This document shows positions 48,941 through 61,448 of a stretch of DNA of 64,000 nucleotides, one piece after another. Positions within the stretch are counted from its first letter, which is position 1. Every line of letters starts with the position of its first letter. The stretch comes from Gymnogyps californianus (Eukaryota > Chordata > Aves > Accipitriformes > Cathartidae). The notes under the pieces are model-generated. The model made no database searches. It worked only from the letters and a program-made list of their open reading frames with translations, and had not been told where the DNA came from. The translations under genes and the position numbers were made by a program. The stretch spans positions 38,272,344 to 38,336,343 of the forward strand of contig NC_059474.1 of assembly GCF_018139145.2 (NCBI RefSeq), in the 5' to 3' direction.

Positions 48941-51900
48941 CTGTGGTGTGACTGTCTCTCTGTAAACTTACACGGTAACGATTCCAAGTAGTATCCCTTG
49001 CAATGAACTGGAGGAGTTCTTCACACTCTCTAGTTAAGTAAAGACTCAGAGCCGGACTTCTCAAAGACTGTAGTTTTTCTAGACACTTCAGGAAGCGCAT
49101 AACATTTAGCAAAAGTGTGAAAGGAGCTCCAGGTGGCTGTATGGCAAATGTCAAAGATGAAAAAGTTCATGGGAAAGCCACTGCTTCTGCTTGAATTGCA
49201 GCCAAGTGGACCTTTCATAAGAAAAAGAGAGTTAGTGATTTTGATGGTGTTCTTTTACACACCAGACGTCTTTGAGAGGGGACTGGCAGTTCCTTGGGTC
49301 CTTCAGCTTCTGATGAAAAAAGACTGTTCTTGTAAGGTCATGTCCTCATTATAACATCTAATTTTTGGAGATTTGTTTCCAGAGAAATGTGAAGTGTAAG
49401 AAAGAATACAGGCAAGTTAACTTCCTTCAGTACATGAAAGTCAGAATTCTCTTTAGGTAAAAGCTTCAGATGGATCCCACCACTTGTCCTTATGGAAAGC
49501 AGTGCAAAGCAATTAACTGTAAGAGCTTGAATCTCAGCTATCCTTGTTGCAGAGGAGAGATCATAAAGACTGTTTTCACAGACAAATGCAGAAGACAGCA
49601 TTCAAAAGATTCTGAAGGCTGTCACATAAGAAGATAAAGGACATGAATTGTTCATTTCTGACAATAGGCCAACTATTAGTAGCCTAGCATGATTTGCAGG
49701 GATTTCTGATGTGAAAACTGAGCAATGGAAGATCCTGCAGAGTGAGAGTTGCAAAGCAACCTCCCTTGTGGAAGCAAGGGGGTTACTGAACTTCAGTTCA
49801 AGCATTTAGATTCTTATATTTTAAATAAGTATTCAGCATGAATCACTTTTTGTAAATATACATAGGGTTGTTGTCATAAAACTCCTCTTATCTCTTAAGC
49901 GACTTGGTTCTATCGTCTCTAAATACAGTTAAGATTGTATCTGTACTGAAGTGTATATTGTGAGAAGAGTCTCTGAGAGAGAGCGCTATAAGATGATATG
50001 TCCAGAAACTGGACTGTATAGCTGTGGGGTACAGTATACAAAGCCTGTTTGTCAGATACATTAAGCTTCCACAGGCGGTGCAATTTCAACTGGCAAACTG
50101 AAAACCTGAAGAACACCTGAAAAAGAGAATATGATATGGTTGCTATAAGAGGGAAGAAGGTAGAGTTCCTCCAGTGTACTTTTATACATTTTTTTAATTG
50201 AAGCCAGAGTTTGCAGCGCTGATAGTGTAGGTGCCAGGGGACACTTGCCACTAATCCTTAGTTATTGAACACAGGAATTCTGATTGCTTTGTCTGGGCAG
50301 AATTTCTATCAGAAGAGCTACAGCCCATATAGATATAATCTAAGGGGAAACGATTCTTCTTGGTGGGAACATAACAGAAGATCTTCAGGTAGAGACTGTT
50401 GCTGAACATAGACCTGTTGGGTGTTAAATGGGTGTTTAACATGAAAGAGAAGACTTTTTACACAGAATAGCATGTTCTGAGGAGGTGTCTTCTCAGGGCA
50501 ACTGCTGTCACTATTGACCACACTGTGGTGTCAAAGGCATCAACTATACCCTGAAGCAGCGTCCTAGAGACAAGTTTAATTTAAAGCAGGACAAAATCAA
50601 GACGTCTCCTAAAAACTGGTAGGATGAGATCTGAAAAGAACTTATTTGGAATAGTAACTTTTATTTCTGTAATTAGCAAACCCATTTCCAATGTGGAACT
50701 GAAATGAATCAAATTGAATTGAAATGGAAAATTACATTAGAAAAACATCAATTTGTTTATATCCCCTGAAAGAAGTAGGTTAACTTACTTCTTACTGTAG
50801 CAGGAGCTCACTGTAGACAATGACGAAAGAAAATGCATGTATTTTCTCCTGGCTTAGTCTATCTATTCTTTTAGATATAGCCCCACAAGAAGCTGAGCTT
50901 TACAAAATGACCCATGCAGGGTCCAGGAGAGCATCAATATTTCTATCTTCAGAGTAATGGTCTTATCTATAAAGGAAAAAGAAGTGGTAGAAAATATCCT
51001 TTAACAAGTGAGATGATTCCAAGCAAAGCTTAAGGAAGAATCAACTCTTCTGTTCCTGTAAGGGCTTGTAGTTTTCCTGTATTTGAGACCTGAGTTCTGC
51101 AGGGTTCTCAGCACTGACAGTCTGCTCTTCTCCAAGATGTACAGTTAGTGGAGGGGAAAAGCAGAGAGAATGAGTCCCTCAACTCCATTTCTACATCAGA
51201 TGTGGTCAAATGATTTAGCAGATGATGAACAAGCAGCATCCTCATAAGCAACTAAGGAGTCTGAAAGAGGATGCCAGGGTACTCAGTGAATCAGCACTGC
51301 TGAAGTTTTAGACCATGCATACTGACACAAAAATGATAAATATGTGTGCATGGCTGCAAGGGGAATATAACTTGTACCCAGTGGGATTTTCTTATGACAT
51401 TTCCTTTGGAGGAATTTTGTGGTCTCAGAAGAACTACAAGGGTGTACTGCTAATAAAGGAAGCTGAGTTTAATACCTGATGCTATATTTCTTCTTTCCAC
51501 CTGCCAGTAACTTAACTGAGAATTTTTTTGTGGCTTTTGAAGCAGCTCAGATGCCAACATCTCTTTATGTCCTGTTCTAAAGATAGCATGACAGAGTTAA
51601 GAGACTGGGTCAAGATATACCATTAGTATACCTGATTCCTTCACAGAAACTGGAGCTGGTTTGGGGGGGAGGGCTTCAAAGAGTCAAACAGCATCAAAAG
51701 CATGTGTATGAAGCTAGGAATTCAGTTTGGTTTAAAAGCAAAGGTAGGAAAAGAAATGTGCAAGACTCAGAAGGAGAAGCAGGTAGCTAATGCAGAATCA
51801 TGAATGTGCTACAAAGAAACAGTGGACTACAGCAGACTTCAAGAACATCAAGAAGAAAAGCTCTGATCTGGCCAAGCAATGAGAGGAATTAAGATGAAAC

Positions 51901-52090
51901 TGGAGTTCTGTTCACTACGTGGACAGTGTGCAAAAGGACACGGCTTCGAAGTGTTCCCTCATGGATACAGCTTACATAAAAACTCCGTGACGCAACTAGG
52001 ATACTGCTACCCAGAGTCCAGTATAAGCAAACAAAAGGACTGTAAAATTTTAGGTAATGTGTCATCACAGTTGTTTCCTTCAAGAGAGTT
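48941..52090 (-). other. Block of distinct texture, several short minus-strand frames
   Basis: This has fewer homopolymer runs than its neighbours. A series of minus-strand frames (about 78, 87, 67, 110, 63 and 67 codons between 48918 and 50521) lies almost end to end, and an 89-codon plus-strand frame lies at 51879-52148. None has a recognisable domain. A CpG-bearing stretch around 51915-51995 (CACTACGTGGACAGTG, ACACGGCTTCGAAGTG) also stands out. The block could be the body of a degraded long interspersed repeat whose edge is at 48886, or plain unique DNA. Confidence 0.25.
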
Positions 52091-52965
52091 ATTCCCACAT
52101 TTTGTCTTAACTAATCACATTTTTAAAAACATCCTTCCAAATGTCTGATTTTGTTCAAGATTTCCTTTCTTTCCTACACATACCACATCAACAGTTTGTC
52201 ATAATAACACTTAGCAAATCATAATTGTAAGTTAAATTGTAAAGACTGAACAGATTTTCTTCACAACATTATGCATATCTATGTGTTTCTGGAAGTGACA
52301 AGTTTTTAAGACCACATTCCAAAACAAATAAACACTGCTGAGAAATTAGCTAACCTTTTCAAAATGAGCTAAAACAATGCTCCCATTGAGTAGCCTGTAA
52401 AAAAAAAAAAAGGAAAACAAAGACTATATACAGCATTTAAAATACAGATATCAAAATGCCATAACTGGTTTATGGTGTCTATACAAGCAGATTGTAGGAA
52501 GGTAAGTGTTTGCAATGCCTAATATGTTATTAATTACACTTTTTAAAAATAATTTTAAAAAGCTATATAAAAGCAAATGTCTATACTACATTCAGAAGTA
52601 GTAACACAGCTCATTCAGAGAAATCAAAGCTCATTTTAAATGGAAGTCACACAGGGGACTGGGCTGAACCAGATCCGTGTTGCAACGTGCATCTGGCATT
52701 TTGGAGCACAAGTTGACGAGTGGAGCTGTGAAAAGCATGATGAAGTTGATACAAAACCCAAGACCGATGACAATGGTGTGAAAAGCAATTCATTACATCC
52801 TTTCTTTTCCCTCAGGTTGAGTTCTGAAAGCACTGATTGCAACATGGAATATCAACCAATGCATATGTTAGTAAGAAAAGGGAATACGTATTGTTTGTCT
52901 TATATTTTTTCATTAATAATGTGGGTTGTTTTAATAAAAATTATCCTTGTTAATACATACTGAAA
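52091..52965. other. Noncoding DNA with opposed frames
   Basis: An A13 run lies at 52399-52411. A 107-codon plus-strand frame (52640-52963) opposes a 69-codon minus-strand frame. The first half (52640-52800) is of higher complexity than its surroundings but resembles no family I know. Confidence 0.45.
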
Positions 52966-53050
52966 GCACAGTGAAGCTAAGTGACTTCCTCAAGGTCACA
53001 AGCAACTTCTTTGCAGGAAAAAATGCAACTAAGACAGAATTACTTCTAAG
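52966..53050 (+). mobile_element. MIR-like SINE core remnant
   Basis: AGTGAAGCTAAGTGACTTCC, then TCAAGGTCACAAGCAACTTC, follows the MIR core order (GAGGTTAAGTGACTTGCCCA, then AGGTCACACAGCTAGT). MIR-type core-SINEs are tRNA-derived, pre-date the bird-mammal split and survive in birds as rare short pieces. No A/B box or tail remains. Confidence 0.5.
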
Positions 53051-56000
53051 GAAAGTGGTAAACAACATGCTACAGAGCACTGCAGAGCCTGTTTTTAGTG
53101 TCAAAGAATTCTAATTTATTACCACTAAATTATAAATTCATACAATAAATGATTAAAAGAGGTAGCTGTCATTTGAAATTGTATCAAAGTCACATGTTTA
53201 AAGAGATTTAAGTAATTTGAAAGGTATAAATTCAGAGCTTCTTTGATTAGAGAAGAGTTATGTAGAAGGTATCGGAAAATCAGAAAAAGAAATGCAGAAA
53301 CATTACAACTGGTACTACAAGATATGGAATGTCTCTGAAAAAACATGTGTGATACACAAATTGTGCCTACAGCTGCCTGAAAAACAAATATTTTTAGTCT
53401 GGTGAATGTTAATATTTCCTGAAGGTAATTTTCCTACTATATTTGGATTTAATACCTGTTCAGACATTATTATTAAGAGGTGCAAAGTTTTTAGCAGGGT
53501 GATTCCATTTTCTTCACTGATAAACATTTTAGGTTCTATTTTGTATTGCCTATCTGAATTGCAGGGAAATCACTCCATTTCTGATGCTCTTGCTAGTTAA
53601 AAAAACTCTTGTACTGCAAGTTAAAGTACAGCAATAAAGTATGTATACTTACTGACCTTCATTTGACAGAGTTCAGTTTGGTGCATATATATTAATTCCT
53701 ACAGCACTTGAACTTACCGAAGCAAAACCTGTCTTTTTGGTTCTTCAAACAATGTTCTAATTCTGTAGCAGCTCCATTAAAAGTGTAGTTGCGAGCTTCT
53801 ACTAAGTCAGTCAGCGTACGATCTTATGAATCTAAAATCCTAACAGCAGTAACTGTAGAAATACTCCTCCTCATTGACATCATAGACTTTCTCTCCTTAA
53901 TGGTCTTATCTTGAAAGAAACTGAGTGCCCTGAAGTCAGGTGACAAAGGAACTGCTTAGCGTTCAGCCCATTTGTATCTCATGTAATTAACTACAGGCTT
54001 TTGGGCACACAGCATTTTTCAGACCTGAGACAGAAAAGAAAACTTTAAGTAGGTATGGACCTAAATGGCTGAGTTTAACTTAAATATCATAATTAATTAG
54101 AAGATTTGAGAGAACTTGGTACTGGTACTACAGAGAGAAACATTGGCAAGGGATCGATGTGGTTCCTCTAGGACAGCAACAAACAGACTGGCAGCTTTGC
54201 TTGTGGAAGTCTGTAAGGAAGGGGAAATATATATTGTGTTTTAGGATCAACCAAATATCCACTTCTATGATTTTCAGTGTATGGTAAAGTAATGAATTAC
54301 AGTTCCCATTGTTGTGATATGAAAATTCTGTCTGGGTCCATCAAGATGATCAGATTGACAAGTCAGAGAAGTGCTTGTTTTGTGAAAAAATGTTTTTTCC
54401 ATTGGTAATGGCTAAGTAAATTGCCCCTCTATATGCAAGTTTAATATAGTTAATATTGTTTATTGTTTTTACTTATACAGTTTCCAAGGAAAGCCAGACT
54501 AAACTGTGACTTACAGTCTATTGGTAAAAGACAATGTATAAACTCCAGAAACAGTTTTAAATGAAACTCTCAATTGTAATTTTTTATTCTTGCAGCAAAG
54601 ACTCATATCAGGAGGATTATTTTCTCTCTATAACATTACAGAAACATTTAGGTGAAAAATGAGTTTCTTTTCCTCTCTCTTCAATCACTGAAATTACATG
54701 AAGCTTGGTCCTTCTGCACAGAGATCAGAAAAAAGAAACATTTGCCTTTTCTGTTCACTTTTGCAGGTGGATTGGATAAATGAAAGAAATGAAATAATTA
54801 AAAAACATGCAACTGTGGACAATAGCTGAAATAGCCAGTTTCTCCTCTGGCAGATTTTTATTTTATTTGCTATTTCCTTTAAAACTCAGATATCCATCAG
54901 GATGGTACTAGTAAAACATCAAACCTTTTCTTTCTAATTAGGTGGTTGTATTTTCTCTGTTGTCCTTAGCACAAGGCACAATGGGTGAATTTCATTTTCA
55001 CTGAAAAAAAAGAATTGCATGAAGAACTGCTCTTCTAAAGGCTAAAAGAACTCCTGTCTGTAACGCGTGTATTATTAGTACTTCTGTTGGTATTTGAAGG
55101 TGTTACATGCCCATGATAAAAAATCTCTGCCCGAAAGGCTCACAAATTAGAGACACAATAGTGATATGTGAGAACAGCCTCATTTGAGAGAGTTTCTCTT
55201 TGATCGTTCTGGTACATCCAGAAGAGTCCACTGCTACCTCAAGAAAATGAGGGTACCTTCTTCTTGTCATATTCCAAGGACCCCTTTTTGGGAAAGTATG
55301 GATCTAAAGAGCGAACAATCGATGTGTTCCTAGAGAAACTGGACAAAATAATTATCTTCATTTCACTACATGAAGAAACTGTATTTGTCCACGGATATTC
55401 TGATGCCCAAACATTGGAGAGGCCTCATGTAGCCTTCCTCTTCACACTTCTGCTGGCCAGGCAACAAGAACAATAAAAACTGGTATAAAATTAAATTATA
55501 TTCTTATGGAAACTGAATGATTTAGGTATTTATATTTAGATACTACAGCTTATAGCACAGTATTCCTAAAAGCACTCAAGGAACATAAATCACATATAGC
55601 ATAAAGGAAACAGTCTTGCAAAGATTATATAATTTACAAAGGAAATCACTGATAGAGAAAGCCTGAATTACTTCTCTTCATTTATAAGGGTAGAGCCCAA
55701 TCTGTTCTTTCTTTTCTGAAGTGAAGGTCAATCGAGAATCTGATCAGTTTGAAATCATACTTTAGATGCAGATTCTTTAGATTTCGTACTCTAGAATCTT
55801 TAGTATCACTCAATATGATTTAGATATCCTTGAAGTGTTGGGTTTTTTCCCTTAATAATAAAAAAACCCCTGAGATTCTATACACAAGATTATGGTCAAA
55901 CTGTAAACGCAACAACAATACAGTTACTGCGTGCCTCACTTCTCCCTCCCTGCTCTTTATCCCGTAATACAGTACAAAATCAAAGAAGATCATTCTGTAT

Positions 56001-58011
56001 CTGAAAGCAGCGGCAATATCCAGCTGAGTCAAAAGAAAGCTCCATTGGGCTGGTTGGCGGGTGGAGAAAGGCTGCGTGTAGGTTGTCTCCACACTGAGTA
56101 AAATTTTATTCTGACAGAAAAGAGTTGAAAAATCCAAAGACATTTTATCTTTCTTTTGTTCACCCTGAGAGCCTTCAGTTCTCCGCTAAATACATTACAG
56201 TCTGTTCCTTGCTATAAATAATATAAATGCTTTAAAAAAAAAATTAAATTAGGCTAGGAGACCACAAGAGGCTAGAAGAAAAAGAATAAATTATAGTATT
56301 TGGAAAAGTTTGAAAATAACTTACAAAGTTAAATGTATCTGTGCTTATGCCCCTATTGCCAAAGAAATCATTTATAGATGCAAATATGGAAAGACATATC
56401 ATTTAGTTTTCAGTCATGAAGTAATGTTGTTTTAATGGCAAGTAGAAGACATTACCTGGTAACTAGGTAAAAAGCAGGACAAATGACCAAACATATATAG
56501 AAAAATATCTTTATAAAGCTGACTTGATACAGATCTCAAATTATTTCTGCTGAAAGTAAATTAATGCACCTTGTCACATGAAATTCACTGATTATTTTAT
56601 TGTTACTTTGAAAGTACATGTCTCCTGAAAAGTAATTTCCTAAATCTGTATTGTGTACTGGGATAGATCACTGCTTCAGAAAATCTGGTCCATCAGAAGC
56701 ACAGAATTGCCTTCTTCCTATTTTTGTAGGTGTCAGAAACTGCCGGTGCTTTTAAAACAAAGTGATTAAAGCCAAAAGAAAAAAAAGAAGTGAAGAAAGA
56801 ATTAAGAAGCAGGAAAGGTAGAGAAAACAAGAAGTACGTTTCTAAACAGAATAGCAAGGTACCTTCTGGTTATAAGATGTAATACATTAGATTTGCCCAA
56901 TGGAAATGTCTATGCACTTATATACTCGGAATTTTGATCCTTTTTCTCTCCTCTCTACCTAAGCTGTACAAGTATTAGACCTAAGTTCTGTAGCAAAGCT
57001 GCTGCAGTTTGATTCATTTGCTGAATACAGTCACACCTGCAGATCTAAATGTCAGCGATAAACTTTATTAGTTTTCAGTGTTTGACCTAATTTTAACCTG
57101 TTTTGAACTCTATCAGAAACTTCAACATCTGCAGTGAGTTCTGAAAATTTAAAAAAGATCATTCTTTTATGAAACAGAGAAATCGCATTTTCAAATTACA
57201 CTACTATACAAATAACATATAAGAATTTTCCAGCTATGCTTTAGATAATGTTATCTGCCTATTCACAGTATTGTTAAGAATACTGAGGAACTGTAATTTT
57301 GTCATCAAGGAAAGTTCACACATTTTAAAAGGTGATCATTGTATAAATTATGCGTCACAAGCATCAGTAAATGACTGCTGTGAATTTTAGCAGCAATTGA
57401 ACATGGCTGTGCTGTCCCAAAGGGTATAAATATAATGTATAACTCCTCACACACAGTGAATACAATTAGCACATGAGGTCTGTTTGCCAGGTGTAAGTGA
57501 TATGCCAGAGTGTTCTGAGATCAGAGGAAATTGGAGTATCTCTAACCCCAGGTAACAGCAACTGGAGCTTCCTTCTGGCCTACGACAGCTAAGGATACAT
57601 TAAGCTCCACTATTCTGGATTGACATTTCCTGAGGGGCTGCAGCAGCATGGGACACAGCTCGTGAAACCTTAAGGATTACTCTAGCCTATGTTAGATAAC
57701 TAGCAGAGGTCTGTAGCACATGTTGAAGAAGGATATACCACAATGTGTACCCCACTGCCTTAAAAATTATTCCTGTAAAAGAAAGGCACGGCTTACTAAC
57801 CACACTGTAAGACTGTGAACTACATTTTAAGTAGAATTGGTTGAAAGTATGATCTCTAACATTTAACGAACACTTCTAAACACAATTTCTCTGGATAATT
57901 CAGAAATGTCACTTCCCTAAGAAACGGCAATGCAACAGACAAAAGCCTGCTGGAACACTGGGAAATAAATTTGTCAGCAGACAAGAAGGTACTTTAAAAT
58001 ATGATAGTGCT
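53051..58011. other. AT-rich noncoding DNA
   Basis: Frames of up to 107 codons (55820-56143 minus) and 70-74 codons elsewhere have no recognisable domain. A repeat-free, higher-complexity stretch lies at about 57350-57720. Nothing else is recognised. Confidence 0.5.
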
Positions 58012-58026
58012 GCTATTATTATTATT
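58012..58026. repeat. (ATT)5 microsatellite
   Basis: Five TAT/ATT units. Confidence 0.8.
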
Positions 58027-59006
58027 CGTAATGCTTATTTAATATAATAGAAGTTACAATTAATAAACTTTTCAAAATCAAAGATCAATCAAGAAAAAAC
58101 ATTCCTGACCTTGCTTGTGAATTGAAATTGCTGTATAAGGGTAAGTATGAAGCAGTGGAGTTCCACTAGAGATCTAGGCTCAATACATCCTGCACTGCTT
58201 GCAAAGCATTCAGTGTGTTCCGTTCCAGGGAAAAGAAAATGGCTTAATTTCAGAGGTATTTTGACCAGTTTTAAAATTCCATAAATATCATTAAATACGT
58301 ATAGATAGCAAACAAGGGAATCCAACCTAAGGGTTTTCATGAGGTCTAAGCAGCAAAAGTACCATAGATAGTTGAAAATATCTTTTATAGCTTCTGGAAA
58401 CATAAGTTCCATAAAGTTTCTGAAAGAATACCTTAGTTGAAGATTCCATAGTTGAAGAGAACAGCATGACGGGAATGTGGTTGGGTAATCAATATTCCAA
58501 CATGAGGAGTTTTAACCTCCTACTTTATTTTATTTAAAACAGTATGTTCACAATTATAAAATGGTCTTCTCTAGATTAGATATGAAAATCTAAATTAAAC
58601 AGATAATGAAAATTTGTTCAAAATCAAAGAAAGCAGATTTTATGTAATTTCATTACACAAAATGGTTGGTTTTTCTAAAACACTAATTATGTCAGTTATG
58701 TAAACAGCTCAAAATGCTCTTAATCTATTTCTCTAATATATTTGTTAATGCATATGCATACTTATTCTTTGAGCTGAGATTATATTAATAGTGTTTAATC
58801 CATAATGGTATGTAAGTATCCATATTCGTATATTGCCTGGCTATACACATTCCCAAAGATACCATTAAAATTATGAGGAAGCACTGTAAAATATTGAAGA
58901 AGATTTCACAACAGCTATCAGAATAGTCCAACATAGCTAAAATACGAAAACATTTAGTTAGGTTACTGCAAAGTTAAAATAAAAATCCTTCAAGTCCAAT
59001 CAACCA
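58027..59006. other. AT-rich noncoding DNA
   Basis: A 107-codon minus-strand frame (58089-58412) has hydrophobic, low-complexity content and no known family. Nothing else found. Confidence 0.5.
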
Positions 59007-59057
59007 TGAGAGAAGGCACTTTTAACAGCCAACACGTGAGAGAAGGCACTTTTAACA
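59007..59057 (+). repeat. 30-bp tandem duplication
   Basis: TGAGAGAAGGCACTTTTAAC plus A (21 bp) occurs perfectly at 59007-59027 and 59037-59057, with a 9-bp gap between the copies. Confidence 0.9.
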
Positions 59058-59738
59058 CAGGCCTTGGACTATCCCACCTTGCTGTTGAAACTACACCGCA
59101 CAGAACTGTGCTTTCAATGGTTGCCTTTTACTTGTTCCCTTTTGCAGCCACAAATTAATAAGCAGAAGCAAATGACAGACTAAATATGAATTGAAAATAA
59201 GGGATCAATTTGCACCAAAATAAGATGCAATAGATAAGCAAGCAAAGAGTAGTTGCCTTGCAGCGGTATGGTATGCCAATGACAGACATCAGCAGCTCGA
59301 GTTGAGGCTCACAGAGACTTTCCACAAATGACACTGGCCCACCTGCTGTATGCCATTTTACAGCAATTCCACAAGTATTTGAATACAATGGAATGCTCAT
59401 CATCTTCATGTAAAATGCATGGCAAAAGTCCCTCTACTTAAATTGCGTATTACCATGAGTAGGAATAACATACGTGTCTTTTTCCACAGTTTGTATAAAA
59501 ATAAAACAGCTAGAAATCCGACACTTAAGCTATTTAACATTGTTTATTTTGTAAGATTTCTGAATATTGGAGCAGAAAATGGAAATATGGGAAAACGGTA
59601 TTCCCAAAGTCTGTGAGTAGCCTTTTTCAGCCCATGAAAACTTATTCAGGTTTGAGATCATCAGGTTATTGGATTCAATTTAATGACACAATAAAAGAGG
59701 ACAAAGAAAGTCTAAGGAACACCTTTTAAATGCGTAAC
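59058..59738. other. Noncoding DNA, nothing recognised
   Basis: Opposed frames of 84 (minus) and 65 (plus) codons without family resemblance. Confidence 0.5.
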
Positions 59739-59755
59739 AAAAAAAAAAAAAAAAA
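59739..59755 (+). repeat. A17 homopolymer
   Basis: Seventeen consecutive A. Confidence 0.95.
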
Positions 59756-59801
59756 TTCTGTTTTACCCCATGCATATCAAGGGCATATCCTATCATTTGA
59801 T

Positions 59802-59869
59802 TGAAGTTGGAAAAGGAGCATTTCTAGAGCATTTCGTCATACTGAAGTTGGAAAAGGAGCACTTCTAGA
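59802..59869 (+). repeat. 41-bp tandem duplication, 1.65 copies
   Basis: TGAAGTTGGAAAAGGAGCAT plus TTCTAGA (59802-59828) recurs at 59843-59869 with one T-to-C change. Confidence 0.9.
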
Positions 59870-61431
59870 AGATGAAGCCAAAAATGAGTGATTGTCTTCC
59901 TCCATAATGGTCAGGTTTTACAGTATGTAATCTATTTATAAATCTTAAAACTTTCTCAGATCAGATGAATGAAAAGTGGGAACCGTGATGCTAGTAAGAG
60001 CTTTGGAAATCACCAAAGACTGAACCTGAAGTCTATGTGGCAAATAGTAGAAGGAATAATAAAGAAATTCCTTCTATTCCCCCAAATATACACAAGGTGA
60101 ACATAGAAGTTCATGATTCAGGAAAGAGGGGCCAAAGAAGACACCCTCCCACTACAGGGTTATAAAAGGAGTGTAAACCAACTTTCACTACACTAAACAA
60201 ACATCACTACCTTATGAAAATAACTTGACAGAAAAGCTTCCAATTTTTGAGGAAGCAGTATGTATCCTATAAGAAGAATATAAAAGGTCTCGATGTTGTT
60301 CCTCTCTGTCTCTCTCAAAGCCAAGTTCAGGGACTTCTGTCATTTCTGATCACAAAGCAGAAGCAGAGTAACAGAGGAGGCTGTACAACCCTGTGCCATA
60401 CAGAGCTACTACTGCTGCAAACTATCTGAAATCAAAGTGGCTGCTCTATTTTACACCATTTGAGAAACAAACAAAAAAATTAGCTTCACAAAATTAAAAT
60501 TAAGAGTTCTCCCTTTCTATATTCCTACTGTACCATATCTGTATATCACACAGTGATTGCTCTATGGGTGGAAATATTTTCATACCATTCCAGACAGAGG
60601 AGGGAAGCTCCTCTCAGTTTTGAAGTATAGAGGTATCAATGCCGAATTTGCTGTCTGGGAAGCAGCAGGGATCCTAGACAGTTCCTTCCACACTGCACCT
60701 CACTCCTATATACAAGAGCATCCTACTAGGAAAACTTTACTATTGAACATTATTGTTACCTTCTATATTCTATTTTTTGCTATATTTTTAAATAATAGTA
60801 ATGGAAAACCCCACATCTCAGCTCTTTATGAGAAACAGACACTAACCTTTCCTTCAGACAGTTTTAGACTCATTCGTTCAATTCTGTGGAACATAAAATT
60901 TTTGCTTTTCTCATACAAGATTTTACTTTACAGTAAAGACTTAACCATTTTGGTATTTAAAAACAACAGAACATAATCGGATTACTGAGAGTTTGGAAGT
61001 GCTTTCACATCCCATAATTTACATGTATTTTTAATAACCATTTGTTATTACTGTTCTGTAATATGGAAATCTGTATTGTTGTTAATATTGCACAAATTCA
61101 CAGCTAATCACATTATAGTACCAAAGGAACAATTATAGTATGTGAATGTGTATAAAGATTAATATACATATCCTAATAAATCTCAGCTGACCCATTAATG
61201 TATAATGGGCCCAAAGGAGGCCTCATATCCTTAGTATATAAATGGCACATTTCTTTCCCCCTCCACTCCTTTCCTCATTTTGTTTTATATGTACAAACTG
61301 CCATAAAAAGGAAAATTAAGCCATACAAACCCACTCTCAAACATCAAGAGGCTAATCAAAAGCACAAACCACTTTCTTTTCTCATTATACTACAAGAATC
61401 ACGCTAATATTTGACATGGATGTACAATGAG
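59870..61431. other. AT-rich noncoding DNA; longest open frame of the window
   Basis: A 139-codon plus-strand frame (60557-60976) is the longest in the window. It opens at a TTG, contains no ATG, and shows hydrophobic AT-driven content in its second half. No domain is recognised, and I consider it chance. Confidence 0.5.
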
Positions 61432-61448
61432 TTTTTTTTTTTTTTTTT
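61432..61448 (+). repeat. T17 homopolymer
   Basis: Seventeen consecutive T. Confidence 0.9.

Noticed and set aside
55820..56143. 107-codon minus-strand frame
   Set aside because: No family resemblance and no supporting splice or promoter pattern. Kept as noncoding.
58089..58412. 107-codon minus-strand frame with hydrophobic content
   Set aside because: The hydrophobicity follows from AT-rich codons. No domain or homology.
60557..60976. 139-codon plus-strand open frame, longest in the window
   Set aside because: It opens at a TTG and contains no ATG. The second half is AT-driven hydrophobic sequence with no known domain.
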